Assembly (NCBI GenBank): GCA_008360955.1
Contig: LUCM01002320.1
Coordinates: 143,735 to 207,734 of the forward strand
Direction of reading: 5' to 3'
Source of the DNA: Fasciolopsis buskii
Lineage: Eukaryota; Platyhelminthes; Trematoda; Plagiorchiida; Fasciolidae
Length of the DNA: 64,000 nucleotides
Of this stretch, positions 13,291-24,627 are shown piece after piece (position 1 is the stretch's first letter; every line of letters begins with the position of its first letter). The notes under the pieces were generated by a model, which saw only the letters and a list, made by a program, of their open reading frames with translations, had not been told where the DNA came from and did not search any database. The translations under genes were made by a program, and so were the position numbers.

Positions 13291-14340
13291 GACCAGAGCA
13301 GAGATGTACTAGCTCAGTACTTTGGTAATACACTTGGGGTTAACATTGGCGATCCCGGAGATTTGGTGCCCGATACCTCATAGCAGCTTAAGACTTGTTG
13401 ATAATGGAGGACGTGGGCAACTTAAAGGGTTGGATAGAGATTAGTCTGCAGGAGCAAATGATTTTCACGTGTCCACTATCGGGGCGTTGGCCGGCATCAT
13501 CGCCTGCTTGGTGTGCTAGCTATCCAAGGCCAGTATAAACCAAGGCGGATAATAAGTGATTGGAGCGTTGGTGCGGTTGTGACTATATGTAAATAGAACC
13601 CTAACTCCGCCACGGGTAACGTCCACCCGGCTAACTTCGCTAGCAATTTGTGTAAGGCGGTGGAGAGGTTAATCCGTACCCATATCGCCCAGTGCATACC
13701 AGAGCGCTCCATGACCGGTTCTGCTCGCCAAAGCTTCATGAAAAATAGTTCTTGTTTCACCAAGGGCTTATGCTTCTCGGATGAAGCTACTCGGATTTTG
13801 GACGAGGGGAAGTTGGTTGAATAATGTTATGTCGACTTCATTGAGACGGTTGGTTCAGTAAATCATCGCCTACTATTATCCAAGTTAGAATAACTTTACA
13901 TCCGAGGCAGGCAAACCAGAGGAAGGCATTTTATATCAAAAGAATATTTTGCGTCATTAAAGAGGATGGGTTATCAGCCAGGCGTGTCACCAAGAGCGGC
14001 CTTCTGCTCTGTTGGGCTTCAGGGCCAATTCTGTTCCGTCGGTTCTTGGGTGGTCCATCTTCGGCCTTAAGATCTCCCGAAGATGCCCGTGTGGTGGGGT
14101 CTACATGCCGCGAAGAGCTCGGCAGCGATGTGAGGGTTTTCCTAGATTGGGCTGACGAACGAGGCTTGTTCGTAAAAGAGAAGAAAAGTCATTTGCTAGC
14201 CCAAAGTACCGAAAGCCACTAGGTACCCCATAAACATGAACTGTTCACTGCGGACGACGTTAATAGGGTGTTTGACATGGGGATAATCATCAAATGGACG
14301 GTTAAGTGCACCGCAGCGCTAAAATAGGCTAGAGATTAGC
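13291..14340 (+). pseudogene. CR1-like reverse transcriptase remnant
   Basis: Conceptual translation, with frame changes, recovers the RT fingers and palm. ALAGIIA (13480s) is followed by SDWSVGAVVTI, NFASNLCKAVERLIRTHIAQ and RILDEGKLVE. The block A equivalent reads CYVDFIETVGSVNHRLL, where the family has YLDF.KAFDSVNHRLL. Block B is degraded but keeps GPILF-like letters near 14022. The family's ADD box is not preserved. The first catalytic Asp of block A is present (YVDF), but an in-frame stop precedes it at about 13820. The protein would copy element RNA into DNA; this copy cannot. Confidence 0.7.
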
Positions 14341-14854
14341 AGTGTAGAATGGCATCAGCCATGTTCTACCGTACGTCTGAGGTGTTCACAATCTTGTAAA
14401 CGCCCATACTAGGACCTGAACTGGAATGATGTTTGCAGGCTCACTCTGCATTCTTCAAAATAAAGCCACGTGCCCTGAACAGCTGCAGGGATTAATCACG
14501 AGAATTGCCAAGAGACAGGGTAGAAAGGACTGAGATCAGAGACTCTCAAAGATTTACGTTTCCTTCCGTTGGACCGAAACATATACTAAATGGAATAGAT
14601 GGTGAACTAAAAGATTGTAATCGCCGATCAAGACGTAAACCAGAGAGTATTTTTTCAGGAAGAAGTAGACTGTCGAAAAAGTAGCTAAGAATGTAAGCAT
14701 GAAAAACATGGTAGCAGCTGGTGCTTAAGACGCATGTTTTCAGAAACAGTGTCTTAAATACGTGGAGCGGACAGGCTAGGAACTATCTAATAATATGTTC
14801 CGTGTTTCCGTTGAAGCAGCTGTAGGATCGAAAAAGGAACGTGGCATGTATTGT

Positions 14855-15015
14855 ATTGTATTGTACAATAGACGATATTGCGCACAAAAAATAACGTCGC
14901 ATTGCAGTCAAAAAACGTGAGGGCAAAAAATGGAAATGGAAAAATATACGCCCAACACGCTGTAAAAATATGGAAAATATTCGAGGACTAATCAGAGCGC
15001 ATTATGACAGCCCGA
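14855..15015 (+). repeat. 160-bp direct repeat, left copy
   Basis: It matches 16428-16583 in the same orientation, sharing long exact words such as 'caaaaaacgtgaggg', 'aaaatatacgccca' and 'ctgtaaaaatatggaaaat'. The pair encloses about 1.4 kb. It could be two copies of a short dispersed element or the ends of a composite element; no target-site duplication was identified. Confidence 0.75.
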
Positions 15016-15895
15016 ATTACACGTGCCTTTACTTGCACTGATTCCTGCTGATTACTTCGCTTTTTGATTTTTCTTATTGATTTTCTCATCTATTTTGTAA
15101 TCTGTTCAGAACAACTTTGATTTTGTTTGACTGTTTTCCCTTCATTTTTATAACGGAAACCATTCGGAGTATTCTATGGAAGCACACGGGCTTTCTTTTT
15201 CTACACACTCGTGCCATTCACGAGTTAAAATTAATCCCTTCTCGAATTTATCTTTTCATTGTATCTTTGCCACGACATTATCACCGATTTTATAGCCTGC
15301 AATTTTTAGCTTTCCTGTCACCTTACTTCAATAAAATTTAACACCCGAGAACAGTCGTTTTGTTTTCACTTGGGTCATTCACCGATCAATCAAATACATG
15401 AATAAACCATACACAGGCTGTAAGGGGCTGCATCACCACGGTGCAACTATTATACCAGTCGGTCATAGAAGGCGACTGAGTGGTCACGTGTTTTTTCACA
15501 CTCCCCTAAAGGGGAGTGTCATGGAGTGTTTTGATATCAGACCGTGGAATAATTAATTACAGGTGAATGACCGTTCAGTTCATTTCGAGATGACGATGTT
15601 ATTATGTTTAGGTGGGACTCTTTAGCATTGATTTAAGCACCTTTCAGTTGTCAAAATGATGCGGATATTCATGCTGAACTTAAAAACCCAGTGGTTCACG
15701 TATACGGTTTGAGGACCGCAACGCAAAGGCGCGAAGTTGGTTATCCCTTCGTTGATTCAACAAATGACGGGTATCTGGTTATGTTTATGCAGCTAACTGC
15801 GCATACCGAATCTGAATACGTTAACAGGGATCCTGATAATGTTAACTGAACCACCTATGGTGTATACTTGATATTCTCATCGAACTTGAAGGACG
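15016..15895. other. AT-rich stretch, nothing recognised
   Basis: No conserved frame, splice-flanked exon or RNA was seen. A short local inverted repeat at about 15501-15522, with arms resembling 'actcccctaa' and its complement, could form a hairpin. Confidence 0.4.
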
Positions 15896-16390
15896 TTATC
15901 CTTTGCTCTTCATTCGTATCGACGGCACACTGTGGCTGTGTGACTGTGGTTCACAAACGTCCGACGAAGCTCCTGCCGATGACCTTTCCATGCGCCACTG
16001 CAACTTTTGGTGTAGTTTGAACATGGGCGAGGATAGCGTAAAGTTTGCTGCTCGCACTTTAATGACAGTATGGTCTAGGCTGAGTTCTCCGGTTTCTCTA
16101 AGCGATGAAAAATTGGAGTCCATTGATACTAGACGCATGAGTGTAAGAGGGGAATGTCCCATAGCCATCAGGGCCCACCAAACGGAGCGGGAGATGATGA
16201 TAACCGGGTAGTTTGGAGTATCCTCGAACGGCGTAGCGTCCCAGCAAGTCCGGTGTGGTAACGTGTTGGTCAACAGTGGGACACCATCTGCCACCAAAGT
16301 GGTCGGTGGATCTAGGGTTGAAGCCTCTTTTGGGTGGCAGGCATGTTGAACGGTTTAGCGTTTACGCTTGTTCGAGCTAACCTCGAGTGT
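15896..16390. other. anonymous repeat-like segment open on both strands
   Basis: About 400 bp is open on the minus strand (133 codons, 15896-16297) and about 310 bp on the plus strand (15903-16211). I recognise neither product. Plus-strand reading continues past a stop at 16209 into a further open stretch up to a (TA)n tract, which suggests a decayed repeat rather than a host exon. I do not assign a function. Confidence 0.35.
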
Positions 16391-16411
16391 ATATATATAT
16401 ATATATATATA
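16390..16411. repeat. (TA)n microsatellite
   Basis: About eleven TA units follow the segment above. Similar tracts occur through the window, often at the borders of mobile elements. Confidence 0.9.
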
Positions 16412-16427
16412 GTATATGGTGGTTATA

Positions 16428-16583
16428 TTTTATCGTATTGTAAGGACTTTTGCGTACAAATGTCGCATTTCAATCAAAAAACGTGAGGGTAAAAAATAAA
16501 AATGTAAAAATATACGCCCACCATGCTGTAAAAATATGGAAAATCTTCGAGGAATAATCAGAGCACATTATGACAGCCTGCTC
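16428..16583 (+). repeat. 160-bp direct repeat, right copy
   Basis: It is the partner of 14855-15015, differing by scattered substitutions and small indels. It also lies just right of a simple-repeat tract, as the left copy lies just right of the TATTG repeat. Confidence 0.75.
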
Positions 16584-17234
16584 ACGAATTGGGCTAAAAC
16601 ACGGTTACGGTTTGTCGGAATGCTCCCTAAATATGGGACACGAAATCCTATGGATATTGGTTATAGAGGGCATGAAACGAAAAACGGATCATGTTGAAAT
16701 ATGAGGTCGGCACTGACAGGTCGTTGTGCAAAAGATGCGTGGGATCTGGAAGAATTTTGTGAGCAAATTTCCCACATGCTGATAAGTGTTGGTCACATAG
16801 ATTTAAGGACAATTCAGTTAGTGCTATGATAGCCCCCAGGGAAGAATTTTAGTCTTTTTTAAGTAAATCTGGGAAAATAACGGGAGAACAGCAAAGAAGG
16901 ATTGGAAGAGCATTGGTATACAAATCGGGAGATGGTGCTTTGTTTCACCTTGTAGTGTTGAAGTTTCCTGATTTGAAGTGGCATCCGTCGGTGATTCTTT
17001 ACACAGATAGAAATATGAGAGGTCTACTTCAGATTTTTATCAATTGTAACTCATAGATGCTTTACAGAATCAACCCCGGTAAGCGATTTTGAATTGATGA
17101 AAAACGTTTCCGACGGGTAGGCTGATCGAGAGCAAGCCGATATACATTCTAAGCATTTAAATGTGTTGAGATTTAGACCAGCTCGTGCAGAGAAATCATA
17201 AACAGAATATAGGTTGTTGGAAAACTTTGAAAAT

Positions 17235-17625
17235 CGTCATTGGTCGAAACGGCCTGAGAGAGAACAACATCATCAGCATACTTAAACGGGTGACAAGATG
17301 AGCTAGTTGATAAGTCGCTGATGTAGATAGAGAAAAGAAACGGTGAAAGAACAGCACCCTGAAATACCTGAGTTTTTAATCAACGGTTTTGAAGTCTTCC
17401 CGTCCATTCGTGTGCACTGATTTCAGTTCGTAAGGTAATCAGACAGCCATTCTAATAAAGAACTGGGTCAACCAAATGTTTGCAGCTGTGAAGTAGAAGA
17501 GACCGTGGGACCGAATCAAATGCCGACGAATAGTCTAGAAATGCGCAACATCCAGATTTCATCGATGCGTTTCAGGACTTACAAATGTGGTGAATGAGCG
17601 AGGTGACAGCGCCTAAAGTGGGCCA
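17235..17625 (-). pseudogene. Jockey/CR1-type reverse transcriptase fragment (minus strand)
   Basis: Read right to left, the complement gives CCAFLDYSSAFDSVPRSLLL (block A; 17490-17560). After a gap comes QGAVLSPFLFSIYISDLS (block B; about 17300-17355), then CHPFKYADDVVLSQA with the catalytic YADD box at 17269-17280. Both metal-binding Asp residues of YADD are kept, but frameshifts separate the blocks, so no full protein exists. It differs from the RTE copies elsewhere, which have a GCPLSPFLF or GCPISPFLF block, and from the 12-14 kb LINE. Confidence 0.75.
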
Positions 17626-17660
17626 GTTAGATTTATAGGCAAACTAAAATGGTCGTCAGG

Positions 17661-17684
17661 AGGATATATATATATATATATATC
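17661..17684. repeat. (TA)n microsatellite
   Basis: A short TA tract separates the RT remnant from a piece of the Y repeat (about 17690-17800). Confidence 0.85.
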
Positions 17685-17689
17685 TTTTC

Positions 17690-17800
17690 ACTAAGATCCG
17701 ATTTGTAGCGTCATGAGTGTGCGTGGAAGCTACTCGTTGAAGAGTCCACAGAAAAAGCGCAAATGCGATTTGCTGATAATTCTGTGTCAGTCGAGCACTG
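17690..17800 (+). repeat. partial, diverged copy of repeat module Y
   Basis: It shares the order 'gtagcgtcatgagtgtgcgtg', 'gaagct', 'gaagagtc', 'gacagaa..' and 'ataattct.tgtcagt' with 24760-24860. It is the most diverged member of the module seen in this window. Confidence 0.55.
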
Positions 17801-17914
17801 GAGAATGAAGACCGAAGACGCAAACATCGCACTGTTCTACGGGCTACCAAAAATCCACAAAGAAATGCTCCTGAGACCAATAATCGTACAGCCATACTAC
17901 TAATGAATTCGGAC

Positions 17915-18105
17915 AACCAAATGTTTGCAGCTGTAAAGTAGAAGAGACCGTGGGACCAAATCAAACGCCAACGAATATTCCAGGAATGCGATTCGCGAAA
18001 ATTTCATTGATGCGTTTGATGGCTTGCAAATTACGTGAATGAGGGAGTGGGCAGCATCTAATTTGAACCTTTTGGATTTGCAAGCAAACTGCAAGGGTCT
18101 TGTGG
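17915..18105 (-). pseudogene. second copy of the minus-strand RT block A region
   Basis: The minus strand reads LDAAHSLIHVICK, then IAFLEYSLAFDLVPRSLLLY, the same segment as 17455-17655 with substitutions such as DY to EY and FDS to FDL. The two copies are direct repeats about 460 bp apart, with Y-repeat material between. The copy ends before block B. It is a remnant only. Confidence 0.7.
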
Positions 18106-20700
18106 AGCATACATGGATGAACGTAGTCGCTTAAACACAGTTCGCTGCTTCAGGTTCAGGCCGATTGATGTTAAGTTTTTTGAAGTTAAACCTTTTACCA
18201 AAACTGTCGATTTACCAGATTTTGGAATGTACATAATGATGACGAATCTCCAGCAGACAGGGAAGAAAGAGAAACTGAAAATGATTAAATCAGGTAGGTG
18301 AGTGCATCCGGCAGAACCGGTTTTCGATGCCTTAAGGAACTAATGGCAGACTGCAAAGGCAAACCCCTGTGGTATTTTTATTGGTTCGCAGACGGCTGAG
18401 CAAATATTCCGTAGAAAATCATGTGGACATCATATCATTATCCTGTCCAAATTTGACCAGGGTATAAGTGAATGAATGAACGAAAGCATGATTGATGCAG
18501 TTGACGTTCGCAGGAAGTTTGGCATGCTTATTTTCCTTCTCACATAACAGGCGATTCTTTTTACCGCTCAGGAGCTGGTTGACAAACGTAGTATCGATGA
18601 TTTTTTTGCAGCTTTTATTAAGTTGGAAATATACCGCACGCTTGAGTTACCCCGGGATCTGTAGAAGTACTCCCTGGGTTTTCTTGGAATTTTCAGTTGC
18701 TGGGTGGGGCCAAAGACATTTGTGACGAATACTGTTTCTGAGGGACGGAATATAGCGAAAGTGGCTTCGGCCATCTTTGCATAAACCTTGACATTGCCAC
18801 CCATCACATGTTCAAATGAGAAACAGTCAGGTGAAAGTGAATGCGACTTCTGAAGAACAATAATGCACTTGTCTGGAAGGTTCCGGAGGCAAAAATAAGG
18901 CCTGATTTGTTTACCTGAATAAATGGAAAGCTGACCGACAGTATATTTTGGGCCTTAAGAGAAGCAGGCAATAATCGCTATTTGAAATTGAAGCACGCAG
19001 GTTCGATGAAAATGAATCGGGGTGTTTGGTAACGACCCTATCTGAAATAAAGCTAGCTCAGGTTGGGGGAACACTGAAATCATATAAAGTCAATGGCAGC
19101 GCAAATGCATGTCTGAGATCTTTAACAATAATATGCAGATTACCCTCGAGACAAGGATCAATGAATACTAGGAAGGAGTCGAAAGATATTTGGTATTTTG
19201 TTGCGAGCTAAAAAGAGCAATGTAGAGGTTCGTTATGAGTGCACTGGCATGAAGAGAAATCATAGGAAGACACTGTGTCACGAGGCAGCCAATTCCGCTT
19301 CGCAAGTGATTATCAATAACTTCGGACTTGCCAAACCAGAAGGGGTTTTTGTGTTGCCATATTACATCCAGTCTTTTTTTGCCCGAAACTGTCCTGCCGA
19401 TGAAATCATGGTGCAAGGCATCAACGGGCAGAGCTTGTTGCGTCTACTCGTTGTATACTCTTGATATGAAATGTGAACATATGGGACTGGAATTATCTGT
19501 CGCTGTCAGTTTGAGATGGGATATTCAGCTTTACGTTTCTTTTAGCGAAGCCCATTGACCCGGACCTGGAAGAGGTGAATGCCTGAACAGAGCACATAAG
19601 ATAGAAATAACTCAGAAACCTCCAATGATGCCGGCTGAAAAATGTTCTGTGAAAAACGAAATAAAACATGCTCTGCTTTGTTTGTCCGTATCGGTACCCT
19701 TGAGGCTTTCAGCTGGTGCTCTTACCGTTCACGGCTTACTATTGGCATTGGTCTCATTGGGGCCGCTGGGTGCCGAACATGGACACGTCATGGAAGTTGA
19801 TGCATGCGAGGAGTGCTGCTCGCGAGCCACAGAAAACAATATAGAATTAGAAGTTTTCTACATTGTATGCCTGATGCAAGCAAATCTGACGGCTGGGATA
19901 ACAACCGCCGGATGTGAGGTTCTTCCGGCCTTGTTCGCGTTTGCGTCGCTTCTGTCGTATTTGTGAACGGAAGTGTTTATTGTGGTTCAACGGCTCTCGT
20001 ATGATAATCACAAGGCAGTCGAATGTCTGAATTCAGACAATTGACCTCAAACTTGAATTTAAGTTTGTGCACAGAGCCACGGGTTGTTATTTTTTGGTAG
20101 TACTGTTGATGTACAACTTAGCAATTTCCTAGTAAGCTTGATTTTTATCGCCAACCAGTGTTGATGGGGGCAGTGATTTTCGCTTTGGTCTATGGTCGGA
20201 AAACCCTTAAGGGCTTTCTCTAGCTAAAAGAGCAATAGTAATTTGGGGACATCGTGGCCTGATACTTGACTTCTCTAAGGTCTCAGTATTGTGTTCACCA
20301 AGTTATTGTTCGGAAAATTGTGAACTGCCGTCTTTTGTGCCCCTTCTCTACTTCTTTAGGTGATTTTGTTTTGGGAGCACAGGGACGACGTTCTTGTGGC
20401 TTCATGAACAGGACGTTGTTTTCCGCAAATCTTTTCGTTTTTTGTATTGAGTTTCTCCACTGTATCACGGGACGGTGATCCCCGGAAACCTCAGGGGAAT
20501 CGGCGTTCCTTAAGTTTCACCTGCGATGTGGATACGGTAATGGAACGTTTTATTGCCGGCGCGAACCCATATCCAGCTGCACCGTATTATTATTGTGTCA
20601 GAACTATCCGAGATTGTTAGAACTATTCGGAGCCGATTTCCGCGGGCATTTCCAGATTCATCTCACATACTTCTGAACCCTGGTCCAGCTTCAATTGGCG
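18106..20700. other. unassigned intergenic or intronic sequence
   Basis: No conserved exon was recognised. Short open frames at 18113-18301 and 19625-19966 have no family motif. If the kinesin gene starts to the left, this region would be intronic to it, but that is not shown. Confidence 0.35.
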
Positions 20701-21485
20701 TTTGCACCATCATACTTTAAGGTCCACCTGTGCATTAGTCCGCACTTGACGAGAGGACATACGCTTGCCAGTTCCCGTGAAAGAAGGACATGTTCCTATC
20801 CGGTCCCGAATATTTTCGACATGGGTCCGGTTGGTTTTGGCATAGTTCCGAAATACTGTGAGAAATAGGATAGAATGCCTCGTGTACCCGTCTCCTACTC
20901 CAGGAGTGATAATGCCTATCGAACTTACTGCCAACATGCAACGTCGGGTGGATGGCCATCATTGGATGAGGTGTTTTAAGGTTGGTTGTTAAAGCTCAGT
21001 GTCTACGGGCTCTCAGATACGTTTCTTCGCTAGGTCGCCCATTTTCTAGAAGGGACGAAGTTTTCCGTGGTAGATGCGCAGGTTCGGACAGGCTTCCGGG
21101 TTGCTACCAGCGCTGTTCCACAGGTTTCGGTTGCGGCAACAATGCTATCTCTAGCTTGTCGTTCGCGTTCCACCGACTTGTCTTATCTACGCCGATGCTA
21201 GGAAACTGCCGTACGGGTCAATCAGGCAATTAGAGGGATTTTGCAATGCATTCTGGATTCATTGTTTCTTTGGGGTGCTTTATGGTCACTACTGGTCAGC
21301 GCGTCCAAATGTTCATGCACGCCATTTACTGCATTAGCGAAAATCCACCTCGCGAACTGAGTGGGCTCTTGGACTCATGGTCCAGACAACTCTAAAAGCA
21401 CCATTAGAGACAAACTCTGTGGGTCAGTTATGTCCACTTTAGGCGGAGTCTGTCGTTTCTTCGGTTGTTTGGGCTAAAACGCTTT

Positions 21486-21715
21486 CTCGTCATCATCATC
21501 ATCGTTCAGCGTTAAACAGTAAGGCAAGCCTCACTGACCGCTGCCTTTCCCCAGAGTTACACGTTTATACACAAAGAGTAAATATCCAAGGGGAACAGAG
21601 AGTGGGCCTACACAGGTAGGAAAAGATAAGATGCTGCTGCAGCCAACACACGAAACACAGTCCAAATGTGCAACCGCACGTGTTTTCTTGAAGATGGGTA
21701 TAATCAGTTGAATAA
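21486..21715 (-). mobile_element. RTE-type LINE 3' tail with internal deletion
   Basis: It begins with the complement of the element's terminal (GAT)n repeat ('catcatcatcatcg') and 'ttcagcgttaaacag', then runs closely parallel to 56787-56985. After about 21680 it jumps to 'ttgaagatgggtataatcag', which matches sequence near 58330 in the long RTE copy. The middle of the element has therefore been deleted. Confidence 0.75.
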
Positions 21716-21894
21716 GGGAGAGGGAACTCTGAGCAGTAGCATACTTATCATTACCCACCCCCGCTCGATGCAATGAGCAGCGCGGTCTTGATTATCCTGC
21801 GCGACGACCGATGCAGTATGGAATTGTTTGTAAGCGTCTAATTCATGCGCATTGGTGGACTGGTACTGCTAGGGAGTCCAACCGCTAAACAGAA

Positions 21895-22110
21895 GAACGA
21901 TTAGGGTTCTCAACCAAAGCCTTTGGTTCTGACAAGAACCTGACCGCAAGGCAGCGGGTAATAGCTGAGTGGAAGCCCATCTACTTGGATCAATTATTCT
22001 TCGACTCGTTTTTCCGACTGAGCTGCTAACTCAGATCAACCCCCGACTTGGAGGACCAGGAGACTACTTCGTCAGGCCTATACCCATTGATTTTCCAGGC
22101 ATGATTGGAT
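21895..22110 (-). mobile_element. tRNA-like SINE, minus-strand copy
   Basis: Read on the minus strand it has 'gcagctcagtcggaaaaa' (A-box-like, near 22020), 'aattgatcc', 'gggcttcc', a CCCGCTG segment and 'caggttcttgtcagaacc' (B-box-like). This is the same order as 50690-50815 and 56385-56510 on the plus strand. It has diverged by substitutions. See the plus-strand copies for the promoter-box description. Confidence 0.65.
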
Positions 22111-22689
22111 CTTCGGCTTGATATAAGCCATCCTGTATAGCTTGTTGGGTAATGGAGACATGCAAGCCGTCACACTACGTCAAGGTGTCGTCTCGTTGAT
22201 GGAATAACATGGTGCAACAGATCAGGAAATTCGAGGCCAATGTTCGACTATAATGTGAACTTTTTTCCACTAGTCTAGAATTTTTTATTGAAGAATGGGT
22301 ACATGTGCTGAGGACAGTATTAAGGGACAGATGTAATAACGTCACCATGAGAAAACATTCAGCCTTCTCGCATTCCCAATGCAATGATAATCATGGTGAA
22401 GCCAAAAGGGTGAGTGCAAAAGAAGAGAGACTTCCTGTGTTCAGTTCACACACATAATAGAATGAACGACAGAATGAACTGAACTACCTGAATAATACTG
22501 AACTGCTAATTATTGCAAATACATGGTTCCTCTTGGGGGCGAGGTATTAGCCCCTATGCCCACCCTACTAACAAAATCGGTCCATGCCAAAATTCATTCT
22601 TCTAAAAAATAAGGCCGACAATTCAGAAGTGAGGATCTGAGGCCTCAGGCAGAGAATACGAAAATCCGCATTACCTAAAACACTGAAAG

Positions 22690-22945
22690 GACCCATTCAT
22701 TTCATTTAACGAGAACCACGTCAAATCCTATCGACGGGTTTCGTGCACTTCCGTAATAACTTCCTGGATTTAGAACTACCCACGACCCAGATACTGATGG
22801 TGCAGCTCGTGGTCCGGACTACGCTTCAGTACATCAAAATTAAACCAAACTCAAACATCCATCCCCAACCCACAACTACTAATTACAGAGGATACGATGC
22901 GGAGCGGATGAATGAATCAACATATAAGATGGGGAGTTACATCTT
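22690..22945 (+). repeat. repeat module X, copy 1
   Basis: It shares 'aaaggacccattcatt', 'taacgagaaccacgtca', 'cctatcgacgggttt', 'taataacttcctggattta' and 'gacccagatactgatgg' with 30902-31110. Copy 1 carries extra single bases relative to copy 2. It is followed by a TA tract and, farther on, module A. Confidence 0.8.
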
Positions 22946-23084
22946 GCGTATATATATATAACTATATAATGTATGCATACATTAAACTATAATAAACTAT
23001 TATAATATGTAAAATACGACAATAACATTATATCACCGCAAGAAAGGAAGATAAGTACTGGCAGAGAATAAGACGATGAACCAG

Positions 23085-23345
23085 AATATTGCGCCGGGAG
23101 CACACGACCGGTTTCGCGGGTATTTGTTCCTCAGTCAGGTATGGATGTACCCGATGCTCTTCTTGATCCCAAATCATCCCACCATACTTGTATACTTCCG
23201 AATGATTGATATTTCTCACCACATTCGAATCATAAGCGAACAAGAGTGGTGCATGGAGCGCTCTCTTCGTCGAAGAGTCATGGAAGAATCAACGACTGTG
23301 ATTCGTTGATAATTCTTTGTCAGTTGGGCAATGCCAACCTTAGGA
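23085..23345 (+). repeat. repeat module Y, copy 1
   Basis: It is colinear with 24628-24890. Shared words include 'gagcacacgaccggtttcg' (with an indel), a 'cttgtac..ccgaat' segment, 'gatatttctca', 'gaagagtc' and 'ataattctttgtcagttggg'. No protein was recognised. Confidence 0.7.
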
Positions 23346-23349
23346 AATA

Positions 23350-23540
23350 TATGTATAAATGCATATATATATACATATAAATACATATTTTTAATTTAAT
23401 AATATTATTGGAAATACATTTGTTTTTAATTTGGTATATTAAAAAAAATTACAAAGTAATACATATATATATATGTATATGTTTTCATATACATATATGT
23501 ATTTATATATATATATATATATGTATATAATAATAACATA
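23350..23540. repeat. AT-rich tract with (TA)n and ATAC/GTAT runs
   Basis: This is nearly pure A and T sequence with several TA and ATATGT runs, lying between modules Y and A. The right-arm counterpart after module A (35063-35130) is also TA-rich. Confidence 0.85.
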
Positions 23541-23547
23541 TATTTGT

Positions 23548-24095
23548 GACAGTTTGCCCGAGCTTGGATTTCCTACCACAAGGTAGAATGAAATAAAGGA
23601 AAGCAGAGCAAAGGGAGAAAAATCTCATACGTGCAACAACTGACTGTGGTAAGTTAATCAAAACCACCTAATGTCATTCACTTTTCTTCATGCTAGTAGG
23701 CAGAGGCAAACATTCCGTGTGAACCCCCTACTTTGACTCTGTGAACGACTGCCCCAAACCAAAAGGTTCACCTATAATAAACTCCAAGTGTTCGTCGAAA
23801 TGTCGCCCTAAAAAAATACTGGTCTTCTCTCCCACCACTTCTGCTGGCCAGTCAATCAAGATATTAGTCAGTTTCTTTGATGAAAGCCAAACCAAAGGTA
23901 ATCCAGCAGACTGGACCCTCTCCAATGTTGATGAATGGCCGGGAATACAGTTATATAATATAGCATTTTTTGTCCCCCAGCAGTTACCAACCAATCTTCA
24001 TCTATTTGGGCCCCAAACCACGATGGTGGGAAGCACAAATTAGGGGCCAAAACTGAAGCTAACTTATTCATACCTCTGCGCCAGGTTATAGCCTG
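23548..24095 (+). repeat. repeat module A, copy 1
   Basis: It is colinear with 31146-31683 and with the complement of 34518-35062. It starts 'cagtttgcccgagcttgg' and ends 'gccaggttatagcctga'. Compared with the other two copies it carries extra single bases (for example AAAA for AAA and CCCCC for CCCC). Open frames in it are shared by the copies but resemble no known family. Confidence 0.85.
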
Positions 24096-24173
24096 AGACC
24101 ACGCCGTTGCACATTCAAACAAACTGACAAAGTCACCAATAATAATCATAACACCGTTTTGCGTCACAACATA

Positions 24174-24560
24174 AATGCTGTGCTTGCATTCACCCTTTGT
24201 AGTGATCGGTTAGAAGTGGTCAATAGCTTTAAGTACCTCGAGAGTCTGATCACATCTGGCGGAGTTTTTGCGAACCTGCAACACTTGTGGTGCCGCCATG
24301 ACATCCAGTTTTCCCCCAAGGGAAGGGTGTACAATGCCGCAGTTCGTAGTGATCTACTTTACGGTTGCGAGACCTGTTCTATCTGTGTTGAAGATGCCCG
24401 GCGATTTTCTATGTTCGACCACGGTGTCTCCGAAGCATTGTTCGTGTTTGGTGGGAATATCGGGCGAGCAACGATGAGGTGCGTTGGGTGCAGACAATCG
24501 TCCTCTGACTGAGATAATCGCCCCACATCGCCTTCGGTGGCTTGGACACGTAATGCGTAT
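24174..24560 (+). pseudogene. RTE-type ORF2 C-terminal fragment (module B)
   Basis: The plus frame reads VVNSFKYLESLITSGG, a short gap, ANLQHLWCRHDIQFSPKGRVY, then AAVRSDLLYGCETCS and ARRFSMFDHGV. These are the post-RT segments of RTE proteins (family pattern FKYLGS.ITSDG, L..LWRR.DI.L..KGRVY.AAVRSVLLYGCETW, R.L..FDH). Only the region after the RT catalytic domain is present. The same DNA occurs inverted and without indels at 34087-34473. Confidence 0.8.
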
Positions 24561-24627
24561 GTCTATCGATTGTCTACCTTTTCGTGCACTTTTTTGTACG
24601 CAGTAATTAGTATTTGGATGAGTGAAC

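Larger units (their letters stand above)
12248..14862 (+). mobile_element. decayed CR1-like non-LTR retrotransposon (LINE), ORF2 region
   Basis: Domains follow the order expected for a CR1-clade ORF2. First comes an endonuclease with ETWL (12269) and a CHGGAVAIHFR stretch (about 12350). Next is a linker with a DQSRD..AQYF-like segment (13291), the pre-RT block resembling LK-LD-DKSAG-D near 13430-13480, and SDWSVGAVV (13555). RT then continues with AVERLIRTHI (about 13655), SVNHRLLLSKLE (about 13850), EDGLSAR (about 13955) and a DWADERGLFVKEKK segment (about 14145). A thumb-like LRFLPLDR segment lies near 14560. The 3' end may be the short TATTG repeat at about 14846-14862, as such LINEs often end in a microsatellite. 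Stops and frameshifts throughout show that it is dead. Confidence 0.75.

Noticed and set aside
18113..18301. CFRFRPI in a plus-strand frame resembles the RVRP start of kinesin motors and could have been the missing 5' exon.
   Set aside because: The following residues show no kinesin pattern, there is no convincing acceptor, and the gene would still lack the P-loop exons.
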